Shown piece after piece: positions 33,476-41,303 of a stretch of 64,000 nucleotides of DNA. The translations under genes were made by a program, and so were the position numbers. A model generated the notes under the pieces. That model ran no database searches. It saw nothing but the letters and a program-made list of their open reading frames with translations, and was not told the DNA's origin. Source of the DNA: Pseudoroseicyclus_A sp041714655 (lineage in GTDB: Bacteria; Pseudomonadota; Alphaproteobacteria; Rhodobacterales; Rhodobacteraceae); assembly GCF_041714655.1 (NCBI RefSeq), contig NZ_CP168219.1, positions 1 to 64,000 on the forward strand, written 5' to 3'. Every line of letters begins with the position of its first letter. The first letter of the stretch is position 1.

Positions 33476-34383
33476 GCCGGCTGCCCCGCCGTCCAGGCGT
33501 CTGCCACCTTGGCGGGCAGGGCCATGGCGGCCAGCGCGTCGTCCATCTTCTCGCGCACCTTCTCTTCGGAGGTGAAGAGCCCGCCGAGGTCGAAGAGCCC
33601 GCCCGTCAGCGTGATGGCGATATCCGCCCGCTCCTTGCCCTGGCGGATGCGGAAGATCTGCGCCTTGTCGGGCAGCACCGCCTCGACGGCCTGCGCGGCG
33701 GCGGCCACGTCGAAATGCGGCGGCTCCAGCGCCGGATGTAGGATCGCCTGCGTCCCCCGGCGGAGCTCGACGGTGCCGGATTGCAGCCACCCCCGGGGCG
33801 TCGGCGCCATCCGGTCATGCGCCCATTGCCCCGCCCGGCCGCCGCCGAACTCCGGCACATGCACGCGCAGATACATGGCGCCGCCCGTCACCGGCTCGAT
33901 CCCCAGGACGATGCCGTTGAAGAGCGAGCGGCTGTTCTTGCCCGTCGTCATCAGGCGCAGGTCGTGCGAGGTGAAGCTGATGTCTCCTAGCTTTCCGCTC
34001 AGCCCGTCGTCCTGCACCTTGGTGTCGCCGCCGGGCGGCAGGACGAGCGCCTCCTCCAGCCGGGCCGCCGGCGTCGTTCCCCAGGAATGATGCATTCCCG
34101 CCGCCGCGGCGAGGAGCGGCATGACCTTGCGGGCGCGCCGGGCGCGGAAGTTCAGCCCCGCAACCAGCACCGCGACGAGCACCCAGCCGGGCGCGAAGGC
34201 GATGATGACGAAGAGGATCGCCGCATTCCCGGACAGGAACAGCACCAGCGCGAGGTCGAAGACCACGCCCAGCCCGGCGATCAGCCCCATGCGCATGAGG
34301 GCGCGGCGGCGGTCGGCGTTCAATTCGTCCAGGATGTCCGGAAGGTGACCCAGGCCCTCAAGGCCGTCGGGGTGCTCATTCAT
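33472..34383 (-). CDS. DUF3137-type membrane protein A
   Basis: A 303-residue paralogue of the next gene. Two membrane spans are near residues 31-75 (MGLIAGLGVVFDLALVLFLS and LFVIIAFAPGWVLVAVLVAG), then RARR and a soluble domain with GKLGDISFTSHDLRLMTTGKNSRSLFNGIV split across strands, as in DUF3137. The soluble part is expected to face the cytoplasm. The ATG (34381-34383) overlaps the sulfotransferase stop as ATGA, so this is the third gene of a four-gene coupled set. I know of no assigned function. Confidence 0.75.
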   Translation of the reverse strand: MNEHPDGLEGLGHLPDILDELNADRRRALMRMGLIAGLGVVFDLALVLFLSGNAAILFVIIAFAPGWVLVAVLVAGLNFRARRARKVMPLLAAAAGMHHSWGTTPAARLEEALVLPPGGDTKVQDDGLSGKLGDISFTSHDLRLMTTGKNSRSLFNGIVLGIEPVTGGAMYLRVHVPEFGGGRAGQWAHDRMAPTPRGWLQSGTVELRRGTQAILHPALEPPHFDVAAAAQAVEAVLPDKAQIFRIRQGKERADIAITLTGGLFDLGGLFTSEEKVREKMDDALAAMALPAKVADAWTAGQPA

Positions 34384-35081
34384 TTCAATCGGGCCTCGGC
34401 AAGGGCTGTGTAAAAAGGCATCGCCTCTTCCACCAGGGCCCCCGCCCGTCCGTCGAGTTCGGGGAGCGGCCCCTCGGGACCGGCAAATCCGGTCGAGGCA
34501 TGGACCCCAGCGTACCAGTGCTTCGCCCAGATACCATCCTCCTTTCGCCCGCCCGCGGGCCAGTGGAGCATCGCATCGGTATAGGGCAGCCCGATTTCGG
34601 CGCAAAGCCGCCCCAGCGCGCCCGCCGGATCGGCGCGGATGTCGGCGCTGTCGATCACCGGGCCGGGCAGCCGCCGGTAGATGTCGAACTGCTGGCTATA
34701 GCCGAGCTCCTCCAGCTCCGGCAGGTCGCGCCGCGCCCCGTAGCTCGCCACCACCCGCGCCGGATGGCGGATGAGATGCACATGGGTGCATTCCTCCGAC
34801 CAGCCGAAGGGGAAGCCCTCGGCCATGTGGTGCGGCATGAGCTTGAGGTAGAGATGCGGCAGCCCTCCGGGGATCGGCGCGATGCAAGCGGCGGCAACGG
34901 CCTCTGCGTCCGTTTCCATGTCGGCGAGGATCTCCTCGCGCATCGGATGCTGCGCGCCGCCGGCCTTCAGCCAGGCGCCGTAGAAGGGCTCGTCCACCAC
35001 CGCGCAATCGCCGCGGGCGGCGAAGCTGTACATCATGGCGGTGGAGAGGTTCCGCGGGCCGGACCACATGGCGATCCTCAT
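34380..35081 (-). CDS. Sulfotransferase-like protein
   Basis: A 233-residue P-loop protein. SGPRNLST (7-14) is the 5'-phosphosulfate-binding loop typical of PAPS-dependent sulfotransferases, and the LIRHPARVVASYGARR stretch is the 3'-phosphate-binding motif. A conserved DEPFYGAWL follows the first helix. It is short and soluble. The ATG overlaps the aminotransferase stop by 4 bp and its own stop overlaps the next start in the same way. Coupling to a class IV aminotransferase suggests that the acceptor may be an amino- or keto-acid-derived alcohol; this is inference. Confidence 0.8.
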   Translation of the reverse strand: MRIAMWSGPRNLSTAMMYSFAARGDCAVVDEPFYGAWLKAGGAQHPMREEILADMETDAEAVAAACIAPIPGGLPHLYLKLMPHHMAEGFPFGWSEECTHVHLIRHPARVVASYGARRDLPELEELGYSQQFDIYRRLPGPVIDSADIRADPAGALGRLCAEIGLPYTDAMLHWPAGGRKEDGIWAKHWYAGVHASTGFAGPEGPLPELDGRAGALVEEAMPFYTALAEARLK

Positions 35082-35974
35082 GCGCCGACCAGCTCCTTGT
35101 AGAGCGCGCGGATGCGCTCCGTCACCGGGCCGAGGCCCCCCTCGCCGATCCGCCGCCCGTCGATCTCGCTCACCGGGGTCTGCGCCCCGAAGGTGCCGGT
35201 GAGGAAGGCCTCGTCGGCGCCATAGGTGTCCACCAGCGAGAAGTTGCGCTCGAAGACCGGGATGCCGTTCGCGCGGCAGAGCTCGATGACCTTCCGGCGC
35301 GTGATGCCGTTCATGCAATAATCGCCCGTCGAGGTCCAAACCTCGCCGCGGCGGACGATGAAGAAGTTGCAGGCGTTGGTGGTGTTCACGAAGCCATGCA
35401 CGTCGAGCATCAGCGCCTCGTCCGCCCCCGCCTTCTCGGCGGCGATGCAGGCGAGGATGCAGTTGAGCTTGGAATGGGAGTTGAGCTTCGGATCCTGGCT
35501 CATCGGCAGGCCGCGGAAATGCGGCACGGTGGCAAGCCGGATCGGCCGGCCGATGGCGGGTTTCGAATGCTCCATGATGATCGCGACCGTCGGGCCGGAG
35601 CGGGAGAGGGCGGGGTGCTGGAAGGGCCGGTGCTTGACGCCTCGGGTCACCATCAGCCGGGCATGGGCATCGGTCTGCATGCCGTTGGCGGCGCGGGTCT
35701 CGTCCAGCGCCGCCGCCAGCGCGTCGGCACTCATGCCGATGTCGAGGTCGATGGCCTTCGCCGCCTCGAAGAGCCGGGCGAGATGCTCATCGAGGAAGGC
35801 CCAGCGCCCGTGGTAGAGCCTGAGCCCCTCCCAGACGCCGTCGCCCAGCATGAAGCCGGAATCGTAGATCGAGACGAGCGCCTCGGCCTTCGGCACGACG
35901 CGGCCGTTCAGCCAGAGCTGCAGGGTCTCGTTGCGGGCGTCCTCTTCAGAGGCGTGTGTGCTTGTCTCGGTCAT
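35078..35974 (-). CDS. Class IV PLP aminotransferase (branched-chain/D-amino-acid type)
   Basis: A 298-residue fold-type IV aminotransferase. SIYDSGFMLGDGVWEGLR (35-52) is the family opening. The PLP lysine is probably K163 (DPK) or K169 (SHSK); I cannot decide by eye. GFVNTTNACNFFIV (194-207) is the phosphate-cup segment that in BCAT/DAAT reads E-x-S/T-x-x-N; here the usual glutamate is replaced by V/N, which is unusual. The ATG at 35972-35974 was chosen over an in-frame start 12 codons upstream. It begins the coupled set. Annotated relatives are called IlvE or Dat, but the true substrate may be different. Confidence 0.85.
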   Translation of the reverse strand: MTETSTHASEEDARNETLQLWLNGRVVPKAEALVSIYDSGFMLGDGVWEGLRLYHGRWAFLDEHLARLFEAAKAIDLDIGMSADALAAALDETRAANGMQTDAHARLMVTRGVKHRPFQHPALSRSGPTVAIIMEHSKPAIGRPIRLATVPHFRGLPMSQDPKLNSHSKLNCILACIAAEKAGADEALMLDVHGFVNTTNACNFFIVRRGEVWTSTGDYCMNGITRRKVIELCRANGIPVFERNFSLVDTYGADEAFLTGTFGAQTPVSEIDGRRIGEGGLGPVTERIRALYKELVGA

Positions 35975-36013
35975 GCCGCCAGTCTTCGGGCCAGCGCCCG
36001 GGCGGCGCAAGCC

Positions 36014-36466
36014 TCACTCGGGCGAGAGGCTCACGAGATAGGCCCAGATATCAGCGGCATCCTGGGCACTGCGCACCTGATAGGCCATCTTCGAGCGGGC
36101 CTGACGATCCTCTAGATGCTCGCGGAGGAAGCCGGTCGGATCCTGGACGTAGGGAATGAACAGCTCCGCCGTCCAGGGCGCGCCCTCCCCGCCGGCGGCG
36201 GCGAGATCCACGATCGAATCGCCATAGCGGAAATCCTCGATCCCGGCGATCGGCCGCTGGTCGATGGCATAGAGATTGGGGCCGGTGCGCGCATTGCGGC
36301 CGGCCAGCGTCTCGCCCGCGTCGTTGACCACGACATGGCAGGCCACGCATTGCCGGCCGAAGAGCGATTCGCCGTTCGCGGCATCGCCCTCCTGCGCGGC
36401 GGCAGGGGCCGCAAGGGCCGTGAGCGCGGGCAAAGCCAGCGCGGCGATGAGGGATCTGGGGTGCAT
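36014..36466 (-). CDS. Class I c-type cytochrome (c2-like), exported
   Basis: A 150-residue periplasmic monohaem cytochrome. The signal peptide ends near AAAQ (residues 22-25), CVACH (40-44) binds haem, and M127 in RSKMAYQV is the likely sixth ligand. The loop between (TGPNLYAIDQRPIAGIEDFRYGDSI) is as in cytochrome c2 and mitochondrial c. AGGGAGG precedes the ATG at 36464. Together with petABC in the same window it could be an electron acceptor of the bc1 complex. The aminotransferase gene starts 39 bp downstream on the same strand, but no functional link is apparent. Confidence 0.88.
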   Translation of the reverse strand: MHPRSLIAALALPALTALAAPAAAQEGDAANGESLFGRQCVACHVVVNDAGETLAGRNARTGPNLYAIDQRPIAGIEDFRYGDSIVDLAAAGGEGAPWTAELFIPYVQDPTGFLREHLEDRQARSKMAYQVRSAQDAADIWAYLVSLSPE

Positions 36467-36536
36467 TTGCGCCTCCCTGACAGGTTGGTTCACGCTCAAG
36501 ATAGGCACGGCGGCGGAAAGCGCCAGCCCGTCCGCA

Positions 36537-37412
36537 TCAGAGCGTTGCGTCCACTTCGGCGCGATGCGGGATGCCGGCGGCGGCCCCGGCCCGTGTGACC
36601 TTCAGCGCCGCGGCGCGGAGAGCGAGCGAGATCGCCTCCGGCATCTCCATCCCCTCTTCAAGCCCGGCCAGCAGGTAGCCCGCGAAAGTGTCTCCCGCCC
36701 CCGTCGTATCGACGGCGGAGACCTTGATGGCCGCGAAATTCCGCGCGCCCCCCGGCCCGGCCCCGGCCCCGTGCCAGGTCACCCCCTCCGCCCCGCGCGT
36801 GACGACGACATCCGCCACGCCAAGGCCCCCGGGTGCCTTGCCGGTCGCCTCCTGCAATTGCCCGGCCTCGACTGCGTTGAGGATGAGAAGGTCCGCATGG
36901 GGCAGCATCGCCTCGACCGCCGCCGCGTCGAAGGGCGCCGCGCAGTAGCAGACCTTCAGCCCGGCCTCCTTCGCGGCGCGCGCCGCCTCAGCCTGCAGGT
37001 TGGTCTCGTTCTGGGTGACGAAGATGTCGCCGGCCCCGGCCCCCGCCAGCGCCGCCGTCACCTCCGCCTCGGTGAGGCTCATGTTGGCGCCGGGGAGGAG
37101 CACGATGGCATTCTCGCCCGCCGCGTCCACATTGATGATGGCATGGCCCGTCGGCCCCTCGCGCCGCGCCACATGGCCCAAAGCCACGCCATGGCCCTCC
37201 AGCTCCGCCATGACCCGCTCGGCCCCCGCCCCCACGGCGCCGATATGCACCACCGCCGCTCCCGCCTTTGCCACGGCGACCGAGAGGTTCGCGCCCTTGC
37301 CGCCGAGCCCCTGGCTGTAATCGAGCGAGGCCAGCGTCTCCCCCGGCGCCGGGATATGCGGCACGCGGTAGACGTGATCGACATTGATCGAGCCGAGATT
37401 GAAGATCGTCAC
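36537..37412 (-). CDS. PfkB-family sugar kinase, ribokinase-like
   Basis: A 291-residue kinase with the PfkB N-terminal signature (GLGGKGANLSVAVAKAGAAV) and the C-terminal DTTGAGDTFAGYLLAG that holds the catalytic aspartate and anion hole. It phosphorylates a small sugar or nucleoside; ribokinase is the closest match by feel (INVDHVYRVPHIPAPGET). The start is GTG at 37410-37412 with AGGGGCAGG upstream; the longer frame runs through repeat DNA. It is on the same strand as maeB, 81 bp downstream, with a G/C-run element between them. Confidence 0.85.
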   Translation of the reverse strand: MTIFNLGSINVDHVYRVPHIPAPGETLASLDYSQGLGGKGANLSVAVAKAGAAVVHIGAVGAGAERVMAELEGHGVALGHVARREGPTGHAIINVDAAGENAIVLLPGANMSLTEAEVTAALAGAGAGDIFVTQNETNLQAEAARAAKEAGLKVCYCAAPFDAAAVEAMLPHADLLILNAVEAGQLQEATGKAPGGLGVADVVVTRGAEGVTWHGAGAGPGGARNFAAIKVSAVDTTGAGDTFAGYLLAGLEEGMEMPEAISLALRAAALKVTRAGAAAGIPHRAEVDATL

Positions 37413-37440
37413 CCTGCCCCTGCCCCTTTCCAAACACCCT

Positions 37441-37474
37441 TCGGGGGGGCTGGGGGGCAGACGGCCCCCCAGCC
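37441..37474. repeat. Intergenic G/C-run element, short copy
   Basis: TCGGGGGGGCTGGGGGGCAG followed by ACGGCCCCCCAGCC: a G-run/C-run hairpin related to 45671-45732 and 54801-54847, located between maeB and the kinase gene. It might act as a terminator for maeB. Confidence 0.5.
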
Positions 37475-37493
37475 TCTCCACCCGGGCCCGCCG

Positions 37494-39749
37494 TCAGCCC
37501 ACCTTCACCGCCGCCATGACCGCCATGTTCATGATGTCGTTCACCGTCGAGACCGTCGAGCAGATCTGGATCGGCCGGTCGACGCCGGTGAGGATGGGCC
37601 CGATCACCGTCGCGCCGGCCATCTCCTGCATAAGCTTGACCGAGATCGAGGCGGAGTGCCGCGCCGGCACCACAAGCACATTGGCCGGGCCGGTCAGCCG
37701 CGAGAACGGGTAGTTCTCCGCCGAGCGGGCGTTCAGCGCCACGTCGACGGCCATCTCGCCCTCGAATTCGAAGTCGACGCCCCGACCCTCGAGCACCACA
37801 GGCGCGCGGTGCATCTTCGCCGAACGCTCCGAGACCGGATAGCCGAAGGTCGAGAAGCTGACGAAGGCCACGCGCGGCACCAGCCCGAGGTGGCGCGCCA
37901 CAGCGGCGCCGCGCTCGGCGATGTCGGCGAGGTCCTCCTCCTCCGGCCATTCATGCACGAGCGTGTCGGCGATCAGCACGATGCGGCCCTTGTGCATCAC
38001 CGCGCTGACGCCGACGGCGCCGTCATGCGGGCCGGCGTCGAAGACGTGGTTGATGAGCTCGAGCACATGCGCGCTCTTGCGGGTCGCGCCGGTGACCATG
38101 CCGTCGCCATGGCCATGCGCCAGCATCAGCGCCGCGAAGACATGCCGGTCGCGCGCCGCGAGGCGGTGGATGTCCTGCGCATCGAATCCCTTCCGCTGCA
38201 GGCGGTCGTAGAGGAAGCCCTTGTAGGTCTCGAAATGCTCGGTCCGCGCGGCGTTGGTGATCTCGAGTTCGCCCAGCGCATCGCCTAATCCGGCGGCGCC
38301 GAGCTTCTCCTCCACATCCGCCTGCCGGCCGACGACCACCGCCCGGCCGAGGCCGGAGCGCTGGAAGGCCACCGCGGCGCGCAGCACGCGCGGGTCGTCG
38401 CCCTCGGCGAAGATGATCTTCGCCTGCGCCGCCCGGGCCCGGGCATAGAGCCCGCGCAGCACCGAGGCCGTCGGGTCCATCCGCGCCATCAGCGCCTGCT
38501 CATAGGCCTCCATATCCTCGATCGGCCGGCGGGCGACGCCGGTCGCCATGCCGGCCCGCGCCACGGCGGGCGGGATCTTGTGGATCAGCCGCGGGTCGAA
38601 GGGCGTCGGGATGATGTAATCCCGCCCGAAGGTCAGGTTGCGGCCATAGGCCAGCGCCACCTGGTCGGGCACATCCTCCCGCGCCAGCGCCGCCAGCGCC
38701 TGGGCACAGGCGATCTTCATGTCGTCGTTGATGGCGCGGGCATGGATGTCGAGCGCGCCGCGGAAGAGATAGGGGAAGCCGAGCACGTTGTTGACCTGGT
38801 TGGGATAATCCGACCGGCCGGTGGCGACGATGGCATCGGGGCGCACCTCGTGCGCCTCCTCCGGCGTGATCTCGGGGTCGGGGTTCGCCATGGCGAAGAT
38901 CACCGGATCGGGCGCCATGGAGGCCACCATCTCCTTCGTCACCGCCCCCTTGGCGGAGACGCCGAGGAAGACGTCGGCCCCCTTCATCGCATCCGAGAGG
39001 CTCCGCGCCTCCGTCACCACGGCATGGGCGCTCTTCCACTGGTTCATGCCCTCGGTGCGGCCCTGCCAGATCACCCCCTTGGTGTCGCACATGATGCAGT
39101 TCTGCGGCTGGGCCCCCATGGACTTCAGCAGCTCCAGGCAGGCGATCCCCGCCGCGCCGGCGCCGTTGAGGACGATGCGCACGTCTTCGATCTTCTTGCC
39201 GGAGAGGTGCAGCGCGTTGATCAGCCCCGCCGCGCAGATCACCGCCGTGCCATGCTGGTCGTCATGGAAGACGGGGATGTCCATCTCTTCCTTCAGGCGC
39301 TGCTCGATGATGAAGCACTCGGGCGCCTTGATGTCCTCGAGGTTGATGCCGCCGAAGCTCGGCCCCATCAGCCGGACGGCCTCGCAGAAGGCATCCGGGT
39401 CTTCCGTATCGAGCTCGAGGTCGATGGAGTTGATGTCGGCGAAGCGCTTGAAGAGCACCGACTTGCCTTCCATCACCGGCTTGGAGGCCAGCGCCCCGAG
39501 GTTCCCCAGCCCGAGGACGGCGGTGCCGTTCGAGATCACGGCGACGAGGTTGCCCTTGTTCGTGTAATCATAGGCCGCCTCGGGATTGGCGGCGATCTCT
39601 TCACAGGGGATGGCGACGCCCGGGGAATAGGCGAGGGACAGGTCGCGCTGCGTGGTCATCGGCACGGTGGCCGACACCTCCCACTTGCCGGGCGACGGCT
39701 CCATGTGGAACGCGAGCGCATCCTCGCGCGTGAAACGCGGTTTCGCCAT
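37494..39749 (-). CDS. maeB: NADP-dependent malic enzyme fused to phosphotransacetylase-like domain
   Basis: A 751-residue protein converting malate to pyruvate, CO2 and NADPH. The malic-enzyme half (about 1-430) has AYSPGVAIPCEEI, the metal-site FHDDQHGTAVI and the Rossmann LNGAGAAGIACLELL. The C-terminal half (about 440-751) resembles phosphate acetyltransferase; in MaeB proteins it is mostly regulatory, sensing acetyl-CoA. Length is normal for the fused form. The ATG at 39747-39749 begins the conserved MAKPRFTREDALAFH; the open frame beyond it runs into the MFS gene and is not coding. A palindrome at 39832 lies in the spacer to the divergent MFS gene. Confidence 0.96.
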   Translation of the reverse strand: MAKPRFTREDALAFHMEPSPGKWEVSATVPMTTQRDLSLAYSPGVAIPCEEIAANPEAAYDYTNKGNLVAVISNGTAVLGLGNLGALASKPVMEGKSVLFKRFADINSIDLELDTEDPDAFCEAVRLMGPSFGGINLEDIKAPECFIIEQRLKEEMDIPVFHDDQHGTAVICAAGLINALHLSGKKIEDVRIVLNGAGAAGIACLELLKSMGAQPQNCIMCDTKGVIWQGRTEGMNQWKSAHAVVTEARSLSDAMKGADVFLGVSAKGAVTKEMVASMAPDPVIFAMANPDPEITPEEAHEVRPDAIVATGRSDYPNQVNNVLGFPYLFRGALDIHARAINDDMKIACAQALAALAREDVPDQVALAYGRNLTFGRDYIIPTPFDPRLIHKIPPAVARAGMATGVARRPIEDMEAYEQALMARMDPTASVLRGLYARARAAQAKIIFAEGDDPRVLRAAVAFQRSGLGRAVVVGRQADVEEKLGAAGLGDALGELEITNAARTEHFETYKGFLYDRLQRKGFDAQDIHRLAARDRHVFAALMLAHGHGDGMVTGATRKSAHVLELINHVFDAGPHDGAVGVSAVMHKGRIVLIADTLVHEWPEEEDLADIAERGAAVARHLGLVPRVAFVSFSTFGYPVSERSAKMHRAPVVLEGRGVDFEFEGEMAVDVALNARSAENYPFSRLTGPANVLVVPARHSASISVKLMQEMAGATVIGPILTGVDRPIQICSTVSTVNDIMNMAVMAAVKVG

Positions 39750-39831
39750 GTCAGACCTCCTCCCGGCTGGTTGCAGAGCCATATCGGGCTTCGCCCCCGG
39801 GGGGCAACCGGCTGCTTGCTCGGCGCCGTTA

Positions 39832-39847
39832 ATGTTGATATCAACAT
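39832..39847. promoter_or_regulatory. Perfect 16-bp palindrome between maeB and MFS transporter
   Basis: ATGTTGATATCAACAT is fully palindromic and stands out in AT content. It lies 82 bp upstream of maeB and 26 bp upstream of the preferred MFS start. The form fits an operator for a dimeric regulator. Confidence 0.65.
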
Positions 39848-39873
39848 GAACGGAATCAGCGTGGAGATTGCGC

Positions 39874-41115
39874 GTGGAACAATCACCGTACAGATGGGTC
39901 ATGGTCGCAGTGGGCGGCGTGATGGGCTGCATCGCCATGGGCTCGCTCTTCGCGCTGCCCGTGCTGCTCCTGCCGATGTCGGAGGCGACCGGCTGGTCGC
40001 GCACCGGCATCTCGGCGGCGATGACCTTCGCCTTCCTCGCAATGGCGCTGACCTCGATGCTCTGGGGCGCGATCTCCGACCGGTTCGGGACGCGCGTGGC
40101 GGTGATGGCCGGGGCGGTGCTCTTCTCCGCCGCGCTCTGGGGCGCCTCGGCGGCGCCCTCGCTGCCGGTCTTCCAGATCGCCTTCGGGATCTTCGCCGGC
40201 ACCGGCGTCGGCGCCTTCTTCGCACCGATGATGGCGACGATCATGGGATGGTTCCAGACGCAGCGGGGCCTCGCCGTCTCGCTCGTCTCCGCCGGCATGG
40301 GGCTGGCGCCCGTCACCATGTCGCCGCTCGCCGCCTGGCTGGCGGAAAGCCACGACTGGCGCGGCGTGCTCGCGATCATGGCGGCGATCGTCGCCGGGGT
40401 GACGCTGCCGCTCAGCCTGCTCATCCGCCGCCCGCCGCCGCAGCCGGAGATGGATCCGGCGCCGGAAGCGGGCGGGGGAGCGGGGCTCGTCCCGATGCCC
40501 GCCCTCGCCTCCGCCGGCATGAGCGTCCGGCAGGCGCTGCGCTCGCCGCAGTTCATCGTGCTGGTGCTGACGAACTTCCTCTGCTGCGCCACCCATGCCG
40601 GGCCGATCTTCCACACGGTGAGCTATGCCCAGCTCTGCGGCATCGCCGCGGTCGCGGCCGTGTCGATCTATTCCATCGAGGGCCTCGCCGGCATGGGCGG
40701 GCGCATCGGCTTCGGCGTGCTCGCCGACCGGCTCGGCGCCAAGCGCGTGCTGGTGGCCGGGCTCCTCGCCCAGGCCTTCGGGGCGCTGGCCTATTTCTTC
40801 GTGCGCGAGCTCTGGGCCTTCTACACCGTCGCCGCGATCTTCGGCTTCATCTATGCCGGCATCATGCCGCTCTATTCCGTCCTCGTGCGCGAGAACTTCC
40901 CGATGCGGATGATGGGCACGATCATGGGCGGCACCGGGCTCGGCGGCGGGCTCGGCATGGCCATCGGCCCCGTGGTCGGCGGCTGGATCTTCGACCGGAC
41001 GGGCACCTATGGCGGGCTCTACATCACCAGCTTCGTCCTGGGGCTCGGCGCCTTCCTCGTCGCCATGACCTTCCGCCCCTTCGGCAGCACCGCCCCCGCG
41101 CCGCAACCGGCCTGA
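39874..41115 (+). CDS. MFS transporter
   Basis: A 413-residue major facilitator with twelve expected helices in two bundles. The loop 2-3 motif appears as WGAISDRFGTRVAVMAG and its counterpart in the second half as GFGVLADRLGAKRVLVAG. The pattern SEATGWSRTGISAAMTF is seen in OFA/monocarboxylate-type carriers, so an organic acid is a reasonable guess. The GTG at 39874 is preferred to a TTG two codons upstream because GTGGAG lies 7 nt before it. The 16-bp palindrome just upstream suggests dedicated control. A strong hairpin follows the stop. Confidence 0.85.
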   Translation: MEQSPYRWVMVAVGGVMGCIAMGSLFALPVLLLPMSEATGWSRTGISAAMTFAFLAMALTSMLWGAISDRFGTRVAVMAGAVLFSAALWGASAAPSLPVFQIAFGIFAGTGVGAFFAPMMATIMGWFQTQRGLAVSLVSAGMGLAPVTMSPLAAWLAESHDWRGVLAIMAAIVAGVTLPLSLLIRRPPPQPEMDPAPEAGGGAGLVPMPALASAGMSVRQALRSPQFIVLVLTNFLCCATHAGPIFHTVSYAQLCGIAAVAAVSIYSIEGLAGMGGRIGFGVLADRLGAKRVLVAGLLAQAFGALAYFFVRELWAFYTVAAIFGFIYAGIMPLYSVLVRENFPMRMMGTIMGGTGLGGGLGMAIGPVVGGWIFDRTGTYGGLYITSFVLGLGAFLVAMTFRPFGSTAPAPQPA

Positions 41116-41120
41116 GACCT

Positions 41121-41148
41121 GGCGGCCCGCCCGTCAGGGCGGGCCGCC
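41121..41148 (+). terminator. Hairpin after the MFS gene
   Basis: GGCGGCCCGCCC (41121-41132), GTCA loop, GGGCGGGCCGCC (41137-41148): a perfect 12-bp stem 5 bp after the stop. No clear T-run follows, so termination may be partial. Confidence 0.55.
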
Positions 41149-41154
41149 CCGTCC

Positions 41155-41168
41155 TTACCGGATGGTAA
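41155..41168. promoter_or_regulatory. TTACC-N4-GGTAA dyad upstream of flhA
   Basis: TTACCGGATGGTAA is a perfect inverted repeat 136 bp before flhA. The arms look like CtrA half-sites (TTAAC-like), and CtrA controls flagella in many alphaproteobacteria, but the spacing differs from the N7 consensus. Confidence 0.3.
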
Positions 41169-41303
41169 CCAAGCCCCTCTAGCGTCTGGGAGACATCCGG
41201 GCGGCAGCAGAAGGCGGCGGTCTCAGACATGCGATCAGCGACAGGGGCGCCTTCGCGGCGCCAGGCGATTCCAACGGCCCGTCCCGGCGAGGAGGGCTGA
41301 GCC

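Noticed and set aside
36276..41168. Plus-strand frames of 670 and 862 codons across the kinase, maeB and MFS genes
   Set aside because: They cross several real genes in antisense or wrong frame and show only Arg/His/Asp-rich filler.
41229..41300. A 23-codon ORF just upstream of flhA
   Set aside because: No ribosome site and no coupling overlap; not distinguishable from chance.
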